Under the pieces are notes generated by a model. It saw only the letters and a program-made list of their open reading frames with translations, did not search any database and was not told where the DNA came from. The position numbers and the translations under genes were made by a program. Shown in pieces: positions 10,586 to 26,095 of a stretch of 57,685 bases of DNA. Origin of the DNA: Pseudomonadota bacterium (lineage in GTDB: Bacteria > Pseudomonadota > Gammaproteobacteria > Acidiferrobacterales > UBA6901); contig JAJXUF010000010.1 in NCBI GenBank assembly GCA_021783175.1, positions 1 through 57,685 on the forward strand, in the 5' to 3' direction. Position 1 is the first letter of the stretch, and each line of letters opens with the position of its first letter.

Positions 10586-11860
10586 TTAGGCTGCCGCAAC
10601 CATGCAGCTGCGATTACTAATGTGGTATTCGAACTCCTCGCGGAAATTCTTAATGAAGCTTGCTACCGGCATGGCCGCCGCATCTCCCAGCGCGCATATC
10701 GTGCGCCCTTCGATCTTTCCCGCCATATCCAGCAGCAGGTCCAGATCCGATGACGTCCCCGCGCCGTGCTCGATACGGTGAACCACGCGTGCCAGCCAGC
10801 CTGTGCCTTCGCGGCACGGAGTGCACTGACCGCACGATTCCTCGTAATAGAAGTGCGAGATTCTGGCCAAGGCCCGCACCATGCAAGTTGTGTCATCCAT
10901 AACAATGACGGAACCCGCGCCGAGCAGAGACCCGGCCTTGACCAACGAGTCGTAATCCATATTGATTTCCATCATAACTTCGCCGCGCAGCACCGGCACC
11001 GAAGAGCCTCCCGGGATCACCGCCTTGAGACGTCGCCCGCCGCGCACCCCGCCCGCCATCTCCAACAGCTTGGCAAACGGCGTACCAAGCGGCACCTCAT
11101 AGTTTCCAGGCTGGTTCACGTGTCCCGAAACCGAGAATATCTTCGACCCGCCGTTATTTGGCTTGCCGATATTGAGAAACCATGTCGCGCCATTGCGCAA
11201 GATGGATGGTACCGAGGCAAGCGTTTCCGTGTTATTGATCGTGGTGGGTCGTCCGAACAGGCCGAAACTCGCCGGAAACGGGGGCTTGAAGCGTGGCATT
11301 CCCTTCTTGCCTTCCAGGGATTCGAGCAAGGCGGTCTCCTCACCGCAGATATAGGCGCCAGCGCCCATGTGACTGTGCAACTCGAAATCCACTCCGGATC
11401 CCAGAATGTTTTTGCCAATAAACCCGGCCGCGCGCGCCTCTGCCAGCGCGGCCTCGAATCGCTCGTAGGGTTCGTAAAACTCGCCGCGCATATAGTTGTA
11501 GCCGACGGTCGCGCCGATGGTATAGCCGGCGATTGCCATACCTTCGATCACTGCGTGCGGATTGAAGCGCAGTATGTCGCGATCCTTGAAAGTACCCGGC
11601 TCCCCTTCGTCCGAATTGCATACGATGTACTTTTGTCCCGGGGCCGAGCGCGGCATAAAACTCCACTTGAGCCCGGTGGGAAATCCGGCACCGCCACGAC
11701 CGCGCAGCACTGATTTCTTGAGCTCGGCGATGATATCGTCGGGAGCAATCTTGCCGCGCAGGATCTTTGTAAGCGCCTGATATCCGCCGGTGCTCTGGTA
11801 CGTCGCAAGCGTCCACGGCTTGTCCAGATGCTTGTTGCTGAAACAGACTTCGTTGGCCAT
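10586..11860 (-). CDS. nuoF: NADH-quinone oxidoreductase subunit F (NADH/FMN, [4Fe-4S])
   Basis: NADH-oxidising subunit of complex I, 424 residues from the ATG at 11860. [13 protein letters not shown] near residue 60 is the FMN/NADH-binding loop, followed by [14 protein letters not shown]. The N3 [4Fe-4S] ligands are in [12 protein letters not shown] and ICALGD toward the C-terminus. I chose 11860 rather than the open-frame start at 11893 because an AGGAG precedes it and it then starts seven bases after the nuoE stop codon. Confidence 0.97.
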   Translation of the reverse strand: MANEVCFSNKHLDKPWTLATYQSTGGYQALTKILRGKIAPDDIIAELKKSVLRGRGGAGFPTGLKWSFMPRSAPGQKYIVCNSDEGEPGTFKDRDILRFNPHAVIEGMAIAGYTIGATVGYNYMRGEFYEPYERFEAALAEARAAGFIGKNILGSGVDFELHSHMGAGAYICGEETALLESLEGKKGMPRFKPPFPASFGLFGRPTTINNTETLASVPSILRNGATWFLNIGKPNNGGSKIFSVSGHVNQPGNYEVPLGTPFAKLLEMAGGVRGGRRLKAVIPGGSSVPVLRGEVMMEINMDYDSLVKAGSLLGAGSVIVMDDTTCMVRALARISHFYYEESCGQCTPCREGTGWLARVVHRIEHGAGTSSDLDLLLDMAGKIEGRTICALGDAAAMPVASFIKNFREEFEYHISNRSCMVAAA

Positions 11861-11867
11861 GGCGCTC

Positions 11868-12338
11868 CTACTTAAGCGAGCCGAGGATCTCATCGATCCG
11901 TTCGGGTGTCAGATTTTCGTAGTACGTCTTGCCTATCATGAACATCGGCGCGCCACCGCAGGCCGCCAGGCACTCCACTTCCTTCAGCGTAACTTTTCCA
12001 TCCGCAGTGGTCTCGCCCATGCGGATTCCGAGTCGATTCTCGAGATGCTTCACCACCTGTCCGCAACCGCGCAGCATGCACGAGATATTGGTGCACACGC
12101 TGATCTTGTATTTTCCGATCGGCTTGAGGTCGAACATCGTGTAGAAAGTGGCAACCTCATAGACCTGGATTGGCTGCAAATCGAGAATCTTCGCCACATA
12201 ATCCATGAGCGGTTCGCTCAGCCAGCCGTGCTCCTCTTGCGCAATGTGCAAAGCGGCAATGACCGCTGAAGCCTTGCGATCAGGTGGGTACTTGGCAATT
12301 TCGCGATCTATTCGCGCCAGCGATTCGTTGGATAGCAT
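11868..12338 (-). CDS. nuoE: NADH-quinone oxidoreductase subunit E ([2Fe-2S])
   Basis: Thioredoxin-like [2Fe-2S] subunit of complex I, 156 residues, carrying cluster N1a. The four ligands appear as VCTNISCM and later [10 protein letters not shown], the family pattern. It is encoded between nuoD and nuoF and works with NuoF and NuoG as the electron-input module. The gap to nuoD is 17 bases. Confidence 0.96.
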   Translation of the reverse strand: MLSNESLARIDREIAKYPPDRKASAVIAALHIAQEEHGWLSEPLMDYVAKILDLQPIQVYEVATFYTMFDLKPIGKYKISVCTNISCMLRGCGQVVKHLENRLGIRMGETTADGKVTLKEVECLAACGGAPMFMIGKTYYENLTPERIDEILGSLK

Positions 12339-12355
12339 CGAGTTTCTGCGCCCCG

Positions 12356-13609
12356 TCAGCGGTCGATCTCGCCGAACACAATATCTTGTGTCCCGATTAC
12401 CGCTACGACGTCGGCAATCATATGGCCTCGCACCATCTCGTCGAGAGCCGACAGGTGCGCGAACCCGGGCGCACGAATCTTCAGACGATATGGCTTATTC
12501 GCTCCGTCGGAAATGAGATAAACCCCAAACTCACCCTTGGGATGTTCGATTGCCGCGTAGGCTTCGCCTTCCGGAATGCAGAAGCCTTCGGTAAACAGCT
12601 TGAAGTGATGAATGAGCGACTCCATGTCACCTTTCATTTCCGTACGCTTCGGTGGCACCAACTTGTGATTTCCGATGATGACGGGGCCGGGATTACGTCT
12701 CAGCCATTCCACACATTGACGGATAATTCGATTCGACTGGCGCATTTCTTCGATACGCACAAGGTAACGATCGTAACAATCGCCGTTGACGCCCACCGGT
12801 ATATCGAAGTCGACTCTGTCATAGACTTCATACGGCTGCTTTTTGCGAAGATCCCACTCGATGCCACTGCCGCGCAACATGGGTCCCGTGAATCCCAGCT
12901 GCAGCGCCCTTGCGGGCGACACGACACCGATGCCTACAGTTCGCTGCTTCCAGATACGATTGTCGGTCAGCAGCGTTTCATATCCGTCAACATATCCCGG
13001 GAAACGCTCGGTAAAGTCCCAGATAAAATCCAGAAGCGACCCCTGGCGATTGCCGTTGAGCCGGGTGACATCCGCTTCGTCATGCCATTTCGAGGTTTTG
13101 TATTTCGGCATGCTGTCCGGCAAATCGCGGTATACCCCACCCACACGGTAATAGGTAGCATGCATGCGCGCGCCCGATACCGCCTCATACATGTCCATCA
13201 GGTCTTCGCGCTCGCGAAAGCAGTACAGAAATACGGTCATCGCGCCAATATCGAGAGCGTGCGACCCCAGCCAAAGGAGATGATTCAGTATGCGCGTAAC
13301 CTCATCGAACATTACGCGTATGTACTGGGCGCGGATCGGCGGTTCAATGCCGAGGAGCTTTTCCATGGCAAGTACGTAGCCATGCTCATTGCACATCATG
13401 GACACATAGTCGAGACGGTCCATGTAGCCAATGCTCTGGTTGTAAGGCTTGCTTTCAGCAAGCTTTTCCGTGCCGCGATGCAACAAGCCGATATGCGGAT
13501 CGGCCCGCTCGATCACTTCCCCATCGAGCTCCAAAACCAGACGCAGCACGCCATGGGCCGCCGGATGCTGCGGACCAAAATTCATCGTGTAGTTTCTAAT
13601 CTCAGGCAT
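12356..13609 (-). CDS. nuoD: NADH-quinone oxidoreductase subunit D (49 kDa)
   Basis: Quinone-site subunit of complex I, 417 residues. The N-terminal [15 protein letters not shown] and the following [14 protein letters not shown] are the diagnostic hydrogenase-large-subunit-like motifs, and the His and nearby Tyr in this region line the quinone pocket. The C-terminal end ([12 protein letters not shown]) is complete. It is a separate gene from nuoC, whereas the two are fused in E. coli. A long open frame on the opposite strand is only a shadow. Confidence 0.97.
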   Translation of the reverse strand: MPEIRNYTMNFGPQHPAAHGVLRLVLELDGEVIERADPHIGLLHRGTEKLAESKPYNQSIGYMDRLDYVSMMCNEHGYVLAMEKLLGIEPPIRAQYIRVMFDEVTRILNHLLWLGSHALDIGAMTVFLYCFREREDLMDMYEAVSGARMHATYYRVGGVYRDLPDSMPKYKTSKWHDEADVTRLNGNRQGSLLDFIWDFTERFPGYVDGYETLLTDNRIWKQRTVGIGVVSPARALQLGFTGPMLRGSGIEWDLRKKQPYEVYDRVDFDIPVGVNGDCYDRYLVRIEEMRQSNRIIRQCVEWLRRNPGPVIIGNHKLVPPKRTEMKGDMESLIHHFKLFTEGFCIPEGEAYAAIEHPKGEFGVYLISDGANKPYRLKIRAPGFAHLSALDEMVRGHMIADVVAVIGTQDIVFGEIDR

Positions 13610-13638
13610 CGACCGAAACTCCCGCTATCACGACAGAA

Positions 13639-14250
13639 TTACTTATCGCGCGCAGCATAGCCGTCCTCACGGATGACGCGTGGTACCAGGACGCGCGGTT
13701 CGATTGTCACAGGCTGATAGACGACGCGCTGTTTCTCGGTGTCGTAACGCATTTCAACCTGGCCGATCAGCGGGAAGTCCTTGCGAAACGGATGTCCGAT
13801 GAAACCATAGTCCGTGAGAATCCGGCGCAGATCCGGATGCCCGTCAAATACGATCCCGAACAGGTCGAACGCCTCGCGCTCATACCAGCTGGCAGAGTTC
13901 CAGATGTCAATCACCGAATCGACTACCGGCATTTCATCGTCGAGGAATACGCGCAGACGCAGACGCAGGTTATGCGACACGGACAGCAGATGGTAGGCCA
14001 CGGCGAAGCGCGGTCCGCCCCTGCGGCCGGCAGTTGATTCCGCGCCGTAGTCAAGATAATCGACACCGCAAAGATCGATGAGCTGTTCGAATCCGAAAAG
14101 CGAAATATCGCGCAACCCCAAACACACGCGGCGCAACTCTTCGCGCCGCACCTCGAGAGTCAGTTCGCCGCCAACCTCGCGCGAGCTGCTGATAGCGTCG
14201 CCGAATTTTTCGACCACGTGCTTGGCGAGCGCCTGAAAGGATTCAGTCAT
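13639..14250 (-). CDS. nuoC: NADH-quinone oxidoreductase subunit C (30 kDa)
   Basis: Peripheral-arm structural subunit, 203 residues. The signature [20 protein letters not shown] followed by [17 protein letters not shown] is the family core. It is encoded as an independent protein, 29 bases before nuoD and 22 bases after nuoB. No frameshift joins it to nuoD. Confidence 0.96.
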   Translation of the reverse strand: MTESFQALAKHVVEKFGDAISSSREVGGELTLEVRREELRRVCLGLRDISLFGFEQLIDLCGVDYLDYGAESTAGRRGGPRFAVAYHLLSVSHNLRLRLRVFLDDEMPVVDSVIDIWNSASWYEREAFDLFGIVFDGHPDLRRILTDYGFIGHPFRKDFPLIGQVEMRYDTEKQRVVYQPVTIEPRVLVPRVIREDGYAARDK

Positions 14251-14272
14251 GGATTTGGTTCCGGGCGGCGGC

Positions 14273-14749
14273 CTACCGCGCTATGGTGTTAGTGCGTTTG
14301 ATCTTGTTCTGCAACTGGATGATACCGTACAGCAGCGCTTCCGCCGTTGGAGGACAGCCAGGAACGTAGATGTCGACCGGTACAATTCGGTCACAACCGC
14401 GAACCACAGAATAGGAATAATGGTAGTAACCGCCGCCGTTCGCACATGATCCCATGGAGATCACCCAGCGCGGCTCAGCCATCTGGTCATAAACCTTGCG
14501 CAAGGCAGGAGCCATTTTGTTTACTAATGTTCCTGCCACGATCATCACATCCGACTGCCGCGGGCTCGGCCTGAACATGACACCAAAGCGGTCAAGGTCA
14601 TAGCGGGATGCGCCGGCGTGCATCATCTCCACCGCGCAGCAAGCCAAACCAAAAGTCATGGGCCAGAGGGAACCTGTGCGTGTCCAGTTGATCAGCTTGT
14701 CAGCGGAGGTTGTAAACCAACCCTTTTCGAAGGCTCCTTCTATTCCCAT
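14273..14749 (-). CDS. nuoB: NADH-quinone oxidoreductase subunit B ([4Fe-4S] N2)
   Basis: Subunit that binds the terminal cluster N2 next to the quinone site, 158 residues. All four ligands are visible: the adjacent pair in [12 protein letters not shown], one in [10 protein letters not shown] and one in [10 protein letters not shown]. The start at 14749 is chosen because the protein then begins [12 protein letters not shown] like the family and overlaps the end of nuoA by ten bases, which points to translational coupling. The longer open frame upstream is just nuoA in another frame. Confidence 0.96.
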   Translation of the reverse strand: MGIEGAFEKGWFTTSADKLINWTRTGSLWPMTFGLACCAVEMMHAGASRYDLDRFGVMFRPSPRQSDVMIVAGTLVNKMAPALRKVYDQMAEPRWVISMGSCANGGGYYHYSYSVVRGCDRIVPVDIYVPGCPPTAEALLYGIIQLQNKIKRTNTIAR

Positions 14750-15108
14750 TCCAGCGCCCCCTTGCGCCACTCGTATATGAAACCGATTACGAGGATCCCG
14801 AGAAACAGCATCATTGCAAGAAAGCCGAACATACCGATCTGGTGCAGCACAACTGCCCATGGAAACAGAAAAGCGATCTCGAGATCAAAAATGATGAACA
14901 GAATGGCGACGAGGTAGTAGCGAACATCGAACTTGGTACGCGAATCCTCAAACGCTTCGAAACCACATTCGTAGGGCGAAAGCTTTTCACTATCCGGGCG
15001 ATTCGGTGCCAGCAGCCAACCCATGGCCATAGGCAGGACACCCACGGCGATGCCGACGGCGATAAAGATTAGTATCGGGAGATAGTTCTCCAGCATGCTC
15101 GACCCCAT
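14740..15108 (-). CDS. nuoA: NADH-quinone oxidoreductase subunit A
   Basis: First gene of the complex I operon, about 122 residues with three membrane helices. The cytoplasmic loop [20 protein letters not shown] contains the cysteine of the quinone-cavity loop, followed by the conserved [13 protein letters not shown] helix. Starts at 15108 (AAGG just before) or 15096 are both possible and differ by four residues. Its promoter lies about 60 bases upstream. Confidence 0.95.
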   Translation of the reverse strand: MGSSMLENYLPILIFIAVGIAVGVLPMAMGWLLAPNRPDSEKLSPYECGFEAFEDSRTKFDVRYYLVAILFIIFDLEIAFLFPWAVVLHQIGMFGFLAMMLFLGILVIGFIYEWRKGALEWE

Positions 15109-15166
15109 GCACCTTTTAGATGATGCATTATTGATTATGTCCGGGCCGTCAAAAACCCAGTCGGGC

Positions 15167-15196
15167 AGTCTAGGCCGCCGCAGAGATCAAAGTCAA
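15167..15196 (-). promoter_or_regulatory. Sigma70-like promoter of the nuo operon
   Basis: TTGACT (15191-15196) and TAGACT (15167-15172) on the minus strand are 18 bases apart. Transcription would begin about 50 bases before nuoA. A second perfect TATAAT lies at 15213-15218 on the same strand but its -35 is poor. Between these and the tRNA-Leu end is a small GGGGAT/ATCCCC hairpin (15249-15266) that might end the tRNA transcript, though no uridine run follows. Confidence 0.55.
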
Positions 15197-15294
15197 GCGT
15201 GTACGATCAAGGATTATAGTTATTATTCATGCAGTTATCGCCATTTTGGGGGATATAAAAATCCCCTATCCGCGACATCTGACAATCTGACATT

Positions 15295-15379
15295 TGGTGC
15301 CGAAGGCGGGACTCGAACCCGCACGGCTTGCGCCACCGCCCCCTCAAGACGGCGTGTCTACCAATTTCACCACTTCGGC
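15295..15379 (-). tRNA. tRNA-Leu (GAG)
   Basis: An 85-base class II tRNA with long variable arm and encoded CCA. The anticodon loop reads TTGAGGG, so the anticodon is GAG and it decodes CUC and CUU. It sits nine bases downstream of secG on the same strand, the same secG-tRNA-Leu adjacency found in many gammaproteobacteria, and is probably cut from a tpiA-secG transcript. Confidence 0.95.
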
Positions 15380-15388
15380 TTTTGTTTC

Positions 15389-15724
15389 TTACTTTGGCAC
15401 CTCAGGTACATTCGTCGGCGCAGCAGGCGCCGGCGTCGTTGTCACCGGCACTGATGTTGCCGGGACTTCCTGAGTAACACTATTAGTCCGCGCCTCCCGG
15501 GTATAAAGAATGGTAAGCACGAGACTCGTTAGAAAAAAGACAGTTGCCAGCCCAGCGGTAACCCGGCTCAGGAATGTCGCGGACCCGCGCGCTCCAAACA
15601 GCGTCTGCGAAGCCCCGCTACCAAAAGCCGCGCCCATATCGGCGCCCTTACCCTGCTGCAGCAACACCAGACCGACCAACGCAATGGCCACTAGCACATG
15701 GATTACAAGAAGCACTTCTTTCAT
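15389..15724 (-). CDS. secG: Protein translocase subunit SecG
   Basis: Small membrane subunit of the SecYEG translocon, 111 residues. Two membrane segments (about 2-20 and 53-72) flank the conserved cytoplasmic loop [20 protein letters not shown]. The C-terminal tail is a Pro/Thr/Val-rich stretch (residues about 84-111), common and variable in this family. It follows tpiA after 17 bases and precedes tRNA-Leu. Confidence 0.95.
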   Translation of the reverse strand: MKEVLLVIHVLVAIALVGLVLLQQGKGADMGAAFGSGASQTLFGARGSATFLSRVTAGLATVFFLTSLVLTILYTREARTNSVTQEVPATSVPVTTTPAPAAPTNVPEVPK

Positions 15725-15741
15725 GGCTGTATTGTTCCTCG

Positions 15742-16494
15742 TTACTGGGCGGCGCGACAGATCGTCAGAAATTCCTGCGCATTCAACGATGCTCCGCCGA
15801 TCAGACCGCCGTCAATGTCTTTCTGCGCGAACAGCTCGCGCGCATTCGCGCCCTTTACACTGCCGCCATAAAGTATCCGCAGGCCGTCAGCAACATTCGT
15901 GTTTGCCCGCGCCAGACGCGCTCGGATGAACCGGTGCACTTCCTGGGCCTGCTCCGGCGTGGCGGTTTTGCCGGTGCCGATGGCCCACACGGGCTCATAG
16001 GCAACGACGCTATTGGACAATGCCGCGATACCGGCAAGACCGATTACTGCGTCCAGCTGACGCGCTACCACCGTCTCCGTCTGATTTGATTCCCGCTCCG
16101 CCAGCGTCTCTCCCACGCAGAGAATCGGAACCAGTCCTGCACTCTGGGCTGCCTGGAATTTCTGCGCCACCACCTGGTCATCCTCGCCGTAGAGCGCGCG
16201 CCGCTCGGAGTGCCCCACGATCACGTAAGTGCAACCGAACTCGCGCAGCATCGGACCCGATACTTCGCCCGTATAGGCCCCAGACTTGTGGATGCACAGG
16301 TTTTGTCCGCCCCAAGCTGCCTTCTTCCCGACCAGCATTTCGGCCACGGCTGGGATGAACACGAACGGTGGGCACACCACGACTTCGGCGCTGCCCACAT
16401 CAAGCAAGCCGCGCTCGATATCGCGCAAAAGCGCAGTCGCCTCGGCCCGGCTGCCGTTCATTTTCCAGTTTCCTGCCACCATGGCACGCCGCAT
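15742..16494 (-). CDS. tpiA: Triosephosphate isomerase
   Basis: Interconverts dihydroxyacetone phosphate and glyceraldehyde 3-phosphate in glycolysis and gluconeogenesis. It is a TIM barrel of 250 residues. The catalytic lysine is in NWKMNGS, the histidine in VGHSERR and the glutamate in [11 protein letters not shown]; the phosphate-binding loop YGGSVKGAN is near the C-terminus. It is first in a likely tpiA-secG-tRNA-Leu transcript with a promoter 50-75 bases upstream. Confidence 0.97.
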   Translation of the reverse strand: MRRAMVAGNWKMNGSRAEATALLRDIERGLLDVGSAEVVVCPPFVFIPAVAEMLVGKKAAWGGQNLCIHKSGAYTGEVSGPMLREFGCTYVIVGHSERRALYGEDDQVVAQKFQAAQSAGLVPILCVGETLAERESNQTETVVARQLDAVIGLAGIAALSNSVVAYEPVWAIGTGKTATPEQAQEVHRFIRARLARANTNVADGLRILYGGSVKGANARELFAQKDIDGGLIGGASLNAQEFLTICRAAQ

Positions 16495-16541
16495 GGGATT
16501 CCCCCTTGATCTTCACACCCAAAATACGAAAAGCGGGCGCG

Positions 16542-16570
16542 ATGTTACCGGGCACAGGCGCGGAAAGCAA
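16542..16570 (-). promoter_or_regulatory. Sigma70-like promoter of tpiA
   Basis: TTGCTT (16565-16570) and TAACAT (16542-16547) on the minus strand are spaced by 17 bases, 48 bases before the tpiA ATG. The remaining 16571-16756 between glmM and tpiA holds no gene I can support. Confidence 0.45.
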
Positions 16571-16756
16571 TTTGTCGCGCCGACCAGGTAGCAGTATCTG
16601 CCTAAAAAAGCGGCAAACTGCCCCAACTTCACCGGCGTCGGGGTAGCGCAAGGCGCACGAACCGAAATCCGGATCAGGTTGTGACAGGAATTTACCGGCG
16701 GAAATTAGCGAAGCACGGCAGCAGCGATCAGTTCTGGCCCCCTGCGTATGGGACTC

Positions 16757-18109
16757 TCAGGCTGCTTCTTCAGCAGCCCTTTTTACGCTGTCCGCCAGAT
16801 ATTGGCCAAGGCGTTCGATGAGCGAGCGATCCTGTCCCTCAATCATCACACGCACGACCGGCTCCGTACCCGAAGCACGCAGCACAACCCGGCCACTTGC
16901 CGCAAGTTGCGCCTCAACCTCGCTCAGCGCGCTCATGACGGCACCTGAGTTCTTGATATCGAAGCGTCGGTTCATACGCACATTGATCATGATTTGCGGA
17001 TATATCGCCATATCGGCTTTAAGCTCGGTCAGCGTGCGGCCCGACTGTCGCAGTATGGCAAGCACTTCCAGTGCAGCGACGATGCCGTCGCCTGTGGTAC
17101 TTTTGTCGAGGCAGATGAGATGTCCGGAAGTCTCGCCGCCAAGCTCCCAGCTCTCCTGTTGAAGCATCGCAAGCACGTGGCGATCGCCAACCTGGGCGCG
17201 CTTGAACGGTATGTTTTTTCGTTGCAACCCCTGTTCCAGGCCGAGGTTGCTCATGAGCGTGCCTACGACACCGCCGCGCAGCCTGTCCGTCGTCTGACGC
17301 GCCAAGGCAACTATATAAAGAAGCTGGTCGCCGTCGACCACTTCACCCGCTGCGTCAACCATGATCACCCGATCGCCATCACCATCGAGGGCGATGCCGA
17401 GCGCTGCACGTTCGTCGACTACAGTCTTGCGCAGCAGGGCGGTATTGGTCGAACCGCAATCGTGATTGATATTCAGCCCATCTGGCTGATTCCCGATGGC
17501 GGTAACATCAGCACCTAATTCGCTGAACACGTGCGGCGCAATCTGGTACGCGGCTCCGTTTGCACAGTCCACTACTATGCGCAGCCCTTCCAGGTTAAGG
17601 CGATGAGGAAAGGTGCTCTTGCAAAACTCAATATAGCGGCCACCGGCATCCTCGTAGCGTTTTGCTTTGCCCAGCTTTCCCGGCGCTACCGTACGCAACG
17701 GTTCCGCCATCATGCGCTCCATTTCAAGTTCCACTTCATCCGGAAGCTTCGACCCTTCGGAGGAAAAGAACTTGATGCCGTTATCCTGGTAGGGATTATG
17801 CGATGCGCTGATTACGATACCGGCGCGCGCGCGTGCTGTGCGCGTGAGATAGGCAATACCAGGTGTGGGCATCGGTCCAAGCAGACGGATATCCACACCG
17901 GCGGCAGAAAGACCGGCCTCGAGCGCCGATTCCAGGAGATAGCCTGAAACACGCGTATCCTTCCCGATCAGTATCTTTGGGTGATCCGCACCGCCCTTGC
18001 CAAGCACACGACCGGCGGCCCATCCAAGCTTGAGTACTGTTTCCGGCGTGATCGGCTCTTCGCCCATGCAACCGCGGATTCCGTCAGTACCGAAGTAACG
18101 CTTACTCAT
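16757..18109 (-). CDS. glmM: Phosphoglucosamine mutase
   Basis: Converts glucosamine-6-phosphate to glucosamine-1-phosphate for peptidoglycan and lipopolysaccharide precursors. It has 450 residues. The phosphoserine active loop is in ISASHNPYQDNGIKFF (about residue 100), the metal-binding loop is DGDGDR (about residue 245), and GETSGH and RASGTEPVVRVM are the sugar- and phosphate-binding motifs. It starts with ATG after a GGGAGAGAG ribosome-binding site, 37 bases after folP in the conserved ftsH-folP-glmM order. Confidence 0.97.
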   Translation of the reverse strand: MSKRYFGTDGIRGCMGEEPITPETVLKLGWAAGRVLGKGGADHPKILIGKDTRVSGYLLESALEAGLSAAGVDIRLLGPMPTPGIAYLTRTARARAGIVISASHNPYQDNGIKFFSSEGSKLPDEVELEMERMMAEPLRTVAPGKLGKAKRYEDAGGRYIEFCKSTFPHRLNLEGLRIVVDCANGAAYQIAPHVFSELGADVTAIGNQPDGLNINHDCGSTNTALLRKTVVDERAALGIALDGDGDRVIMVDAAGEVVDGDQLLYIVALARQTTDRLRGGVVGTLMSNLGLEQGLQRKNIPFKRAQVGDRHVLAMLQQESWELGGETSGHLICLDKSTTGDGIVAALEVLAILRQSGRTLTELKADMAIYPQIMINVRMNRRFDIKNSGAVMSALSEVEAQLAASGRVVLRASGTEPVVRVMIEGQDRSLIERLGQYLADSVKRAAEEAA

Positions 18110-18146
18110 TCTCTCTCCCTACATCCCAATGAACGCCCTGTATTGA

Positions 18147-19043
18147 CTACCGCCGTGCGCCAGACCCTGTGGGGGCGGTAAGCGCTACTGCCTCCAACAT
18201 CCGTACTGCGTCGCGGGTGGCGCCCACATCGTGAACCCTCAAAATATTTGCACCATTTTGCACCGCTAACAGGGCTAGCGCCACACTGGCATGAAGACGG
18301 CGCCCCGCGGGCAAGGCGAGCGCGGCGCCAATCATCGATTTGCGCGACAGCCCAACGAGAATCGGCACCCCAAGATCCTTGAAATCCGCGAGCTTACGCA
18401 GCAATTCGAAATTATGTTCAAGGTTCTTGCCGAAACCGAACCCCGGGTCTACCACGATCCGGTGCTCGGGAATATCAGCCTGAATGCAGACCTGGACCCG
18501 TTGGTAAAGGAAATCTTTCACTTCGGCGACGACATCCCGGTATTGGGGATTTTCCTGCATCGTGCGCGGCTCGCCTTGCATGTGCATCAAACAAACCGGC
18601 AAGCCGAGATCACGCGCAGTTTCAACCGCGCCGGCGGCGCGCAAGGCCATGACATCGTTGATCAGCCCAGCACCGGCCGCGGCCGCAGCGCGCATGACTT
18701 CCGGCTTTGAGGTATCAATGGAAATCGGAACCGACAGTGCTGCATGAAGGGCGCGGATGACGGGAACGACGCGCTCGAGTTCTTCCTCGACGGAAACGCT
18801 GCGCGCGCCGGGACGCGTAGACTCGCCGCCTACGTCGATAAGATCGGCGCCTTCCGCAACCATCGCGCGGGCATGTTCTAGCGCCTTGTCAGGAGAGATG
18901 AAATTACCCCCGTCGGAAAATGAATCGGGGGTCACATTAAGAACGCCCATAATCGCGGTGCGGCTCAGGTCGAGCAATCGACCACCACAATCGAGCGTTA
19001 GCGGTGTATCGGGGCTTTGAGGGCTGAGCAGAGCCTCCTTCAT
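18147..19043 (-). CDS. folP: Dihydropteroate synthase
   Basis: Joins p-aminobenzoate to the pterin pyrophosphate in folate synthesis and is the sulfonamide target. It has 298 residues in a TIM-barrel layout. GVLNVTPDSFSDGG near residue 34 and DVGGESTRPGA near 70 are the two signature loops, and DPGFGFGKNLEHN and GLSRKSMIG follow. The ATG at 19043 is preceded by GGAG. It lies downstream of ftsH. Confidence 0.97.
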   Translation of the reverse strand: MKEALLSPQSPDTPLTLDCGGRLLDLSRTAIMGVLNVTPDSFSDGGNFISPDKALEHARAMVAEGADLIDVGGESTRPGARSVSVEEELERVVPVIRALHAALSVPISIDTSKPEVMRAAAAAGAGLINDVMALRAAGAVETARDLGLPVCLMHMQGEPRTMQENPQYRDVVAEVKDFLYQRVQVCIQADIPEHRIVVDPGFGFGKNLEHNFELLRKLADFKDLGVPILVGLSRKSMIGAALALPAGRRLHASVALALLAVQNGANILRVHDVGATRDAVRMLEAVALTAPTGSGARR

Positions 19044-19085
19044 TCTGTGCTCCGCTCTACGCCCCTGGCTTCACGTGGTAATTTA

Positions 19086-19102
19086 CCGTCCCATTGGGAC
19101 GG
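19086..19102 (-). repeat. Perfect hairpin between ftsH and folP
   Basis: CCGTCCC (19086-19092) and GGGACGG (19096-19102) form a 7-base-pair stem with a three-base loop, two bases after the ftsH stop codon. On the minus strand it is followed by TAAATT rather than a uridine run, so it may stabilise the ftsH message or weakly attenuate rather than terminate. Confidence 0.4.
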
Positions 19103-19104
19103 GC

Positions 19105-21024
<1,920 letters not shown>

Positions 21025-21145
21025 TATCTTACCTCTTCAACTGCATGGACGAACAGCAAGATCTGTCCGCGCGTTTGACCAATTCTTGGAATTGACTTCC
21101 ATTTTGCTACGTTTGTTCCAGGGAAACAACCGCAGACCAAATCGG

Positions 21146-21772
21146 TCAATTGACGCCGTGGAAGCCCTTTCCTACCAAGTATATCTCCCGACTGCGCGGA
21201 CGCGAGGCACGTGGTTTACGCACCAGGACGCGCTCAAAATTGCCCTTCAATCGCTGGTGAAGTTCGGCATAGCCTTGACCCTGAAAGGTCTTCATCAGCA
21301 GATCGCCCCCCGTGCGCAGCGCCTGGACCGCAAAATCCAGAGCTAATTCCGTGAGATACATCGCGCGCGCCTGGTCGGCAACGCCTACACCGCTAATATT
21401 GGGTGCCATGTCCGAAATTACAAGATCCACCGGCCTGCCTTCCAGCAGCACCACCAGGTCATCCAGCACCGCCTGCTCGGTAAAGTCCCCTTGCAGGACA
21501 CGCACGCCGGGAAGTGGGTCCATGGGGAGAATATCGAGGGCCAGAACCCGTCCACTGGCACCGACACGCTGCACCACGTATTGCGACCAGCCCCCGGGGG
21601 CTGCACCAAGATCGACCACTGTCATTCCCGGGCGCAACAAATGATCGCGGCGATCGATCTCCTCAAGCTTGTAGACCGCGCGCGATCGAAAACCCTCCTG
21701 CTGGGCGCGTTTGACGAACTCGTCGGTAAAATGCTCTGCCAGCCAGGCTTTGCTGCTTTTGGTACGTGCCAC
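21146..21772 (-). CDS. rlmE: 23S rRNA (uridine-2552-2'-O) methyltransferase
   Basis: RrmJ/FtsJ-family enzyme of 208 residues that uses S-adenosylmethionine to methylate U2552 of 23S rRNA, needed for late 50S assembly. The SAM-binding loop is VDLGAAPGGWSQ. The K-D-K-E catalytic tetrad is consistent with SRAVYKLEEI, SDMAPN, MKTFQG and the SREIYLVGKGF end. It starts with GTG at 21772. In many gammaproteobacteria a divergent yhbY gene precedes it; none is found here. Confidence 0.95.
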   Translation of the reverse strand: MARTKSSKAWLAEHFTDEFVKRAQQEGFRSRAVYKLEEIDRRDHLLRPGMTVVDLGAAPGGWSQYVVQRVGASGRVLALDILPMDPLPGVRVLQGDFTEQAVLDDLVVLLEGRPVDLVISDMAPNISGVGVADQARAMYLTELALDFAVQALRTGGDLLMKTFQGQGYAELHQRLKGNFERVLVRKPRASRPRSREIYLVGKGFHGVN

Positions 21773-21869
21773 CGATATACCCTGGACCAGACTTCAGTCT
21801 GCGCATGCCGCAGCCACGCCTGCTGCGGCCGAATCATGGGAACTGACCATGGCTTGCAAGAAATGCGCG

Positions 21870-22352
21870 TTATCCACGCCGACCGGGACGATACAGCCCG
21901 CGAACCGCCAGCACCAGACCCAGCACACTATTAACAACAAAGAGCGTGCTCGACACCGCATGCAGCCGCCCGAATTGCCGCTCAAGCGCGCTGCCGGCAA
22001 TGAGCCGCCCTCCGGCCAGGTCCTTGAGATGTTCAATCTGCGGTAACAGGCCGAACTGTCCGACGGCTGTGATCACCAACATGGCGAACAGAACCTGCAC
22101 CCGCCAGCTGCGGAGCGCCGCCCCGCTTTCGCGCAGAAAAGCCGCAGCGAGCAGCAGCACGCTGCAGATCAGTCCGATGTAGCCGCCAATGCGAAAAAGC
22201 CGGCCCGCAATTGCGCCTGCGGTCATGGGGTCTGGCAGAGAGAGAAAAAGCACCGGCGCCACGATAAACCCGATGGTCCACATGCTGCCGATCCACAGCG
22301 TGAAGACTGCCGGTTCGAGAGCTGCGGCCAATTGTGGGACGGCAATTCGCAT
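21870..22352 (-). CDS. DUF4149-type membrane protein
   Basis: A 160-residue protein with four predicted membrane helices (about 12-33, 45-66, 73-90 and 125-150). The order and the FTLWIGSMWTIGFIVAPVLFL segment match the DUF4149/TMEM205-like family, which has no established biochemical function. It is regularly found between greA and rlmE in this lineage. The start at 22352 is chosen from the hydrophobic N-terminus; the longer open frame overlaps greA. It begins 25 bases after the greA stop codon, probably in the same transcript. Confidence 0.75.
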   Translation of the reverse strand: MRIAVPQLAAALEPAVFTLWIGSMWTIGFIVAPVLFLSLPDPMTAGAIAGRLFRIGGYIGLICSVLLLAAAFLRESGAALRSWRVQVLFAMLVITAVGQFGLLPQIEHLKDLAGGRLIAGSALERQFGRLHAVSSTLFVVNSVLGLVLAVRGLYRPGRRG

Positions 22353-22377
22353 GACCACGATCGCTCCGCAAATGCTT

Positions 22378-22850
22378 TCAGATGTAGCGGACGTCCACGA
22401 TCTCGTAGTGGCGTACACCGTCCGGAACACGCACCTCGACTACCTCGCCGGCCTCCTTGCCGATCAGCGCACGGGCTATCGGCGAGCTGATAGATATCTT
22501 GCCAGCGCCGATGTCCGCTTCGTCCTCCCCCACAATCTGGTAGGTGACTTCCTGCTGCGTATCTTCCTGAATGAGATCAAGGGTAGCCCCGAATACGACA
22601 CGGCCATTGGCGTTGACCCGGAGTGGGTCAATTATCTGGGCATTTGCGAGCTTGCTTTCAATATCCGCGATACGGCCTTCCATAAAGGACTGCTGCTCCT
22701 TAGCCGCATGGTATTCCGCATTTTCCGACAGGTCGCCGTGAGCGCGCGCTTCGGCAATTGCCTGAATTATGCGCGGTCGCTCGACCGTTTTGAGTCTCAG
22801 CAGCTCAGTTTTGAGCTTCTCGGCACCGGTTACGGTGAGTGGCACCTTGG

Positions 22851-22854
<4 letters not shown>
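22378..22854 (-). CDS. greA: Transcription elongation factor GreA
   Basis: Stimulates cleavage of backtracked transcripts by RNA polymerase. It has 158 residues, the usual length. The N-terminal coiled coil contains the acidic tip ([17 protein letters not shown], with the D and E that coordinate the catalytic magnesium), and the C-terminal globular domain begins near residue 80. Its ATG overlaps the carB stop codon by four bases (ATGA), so it is translationally coupled to carB. Confidence 0.97.
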
Positions 22855-26078
<3,224 letters not shown>

Positions 26079-26095
26079 GGTGCAGTTCTTTTAGG

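Noticed and set aside
12284..13660. Long open frame antisense to nuoD on the plus strand
   Set aside because: It mirrors the real gene's codon pattern, has no ribosome site and no recognisable motif, so it is a shadow.
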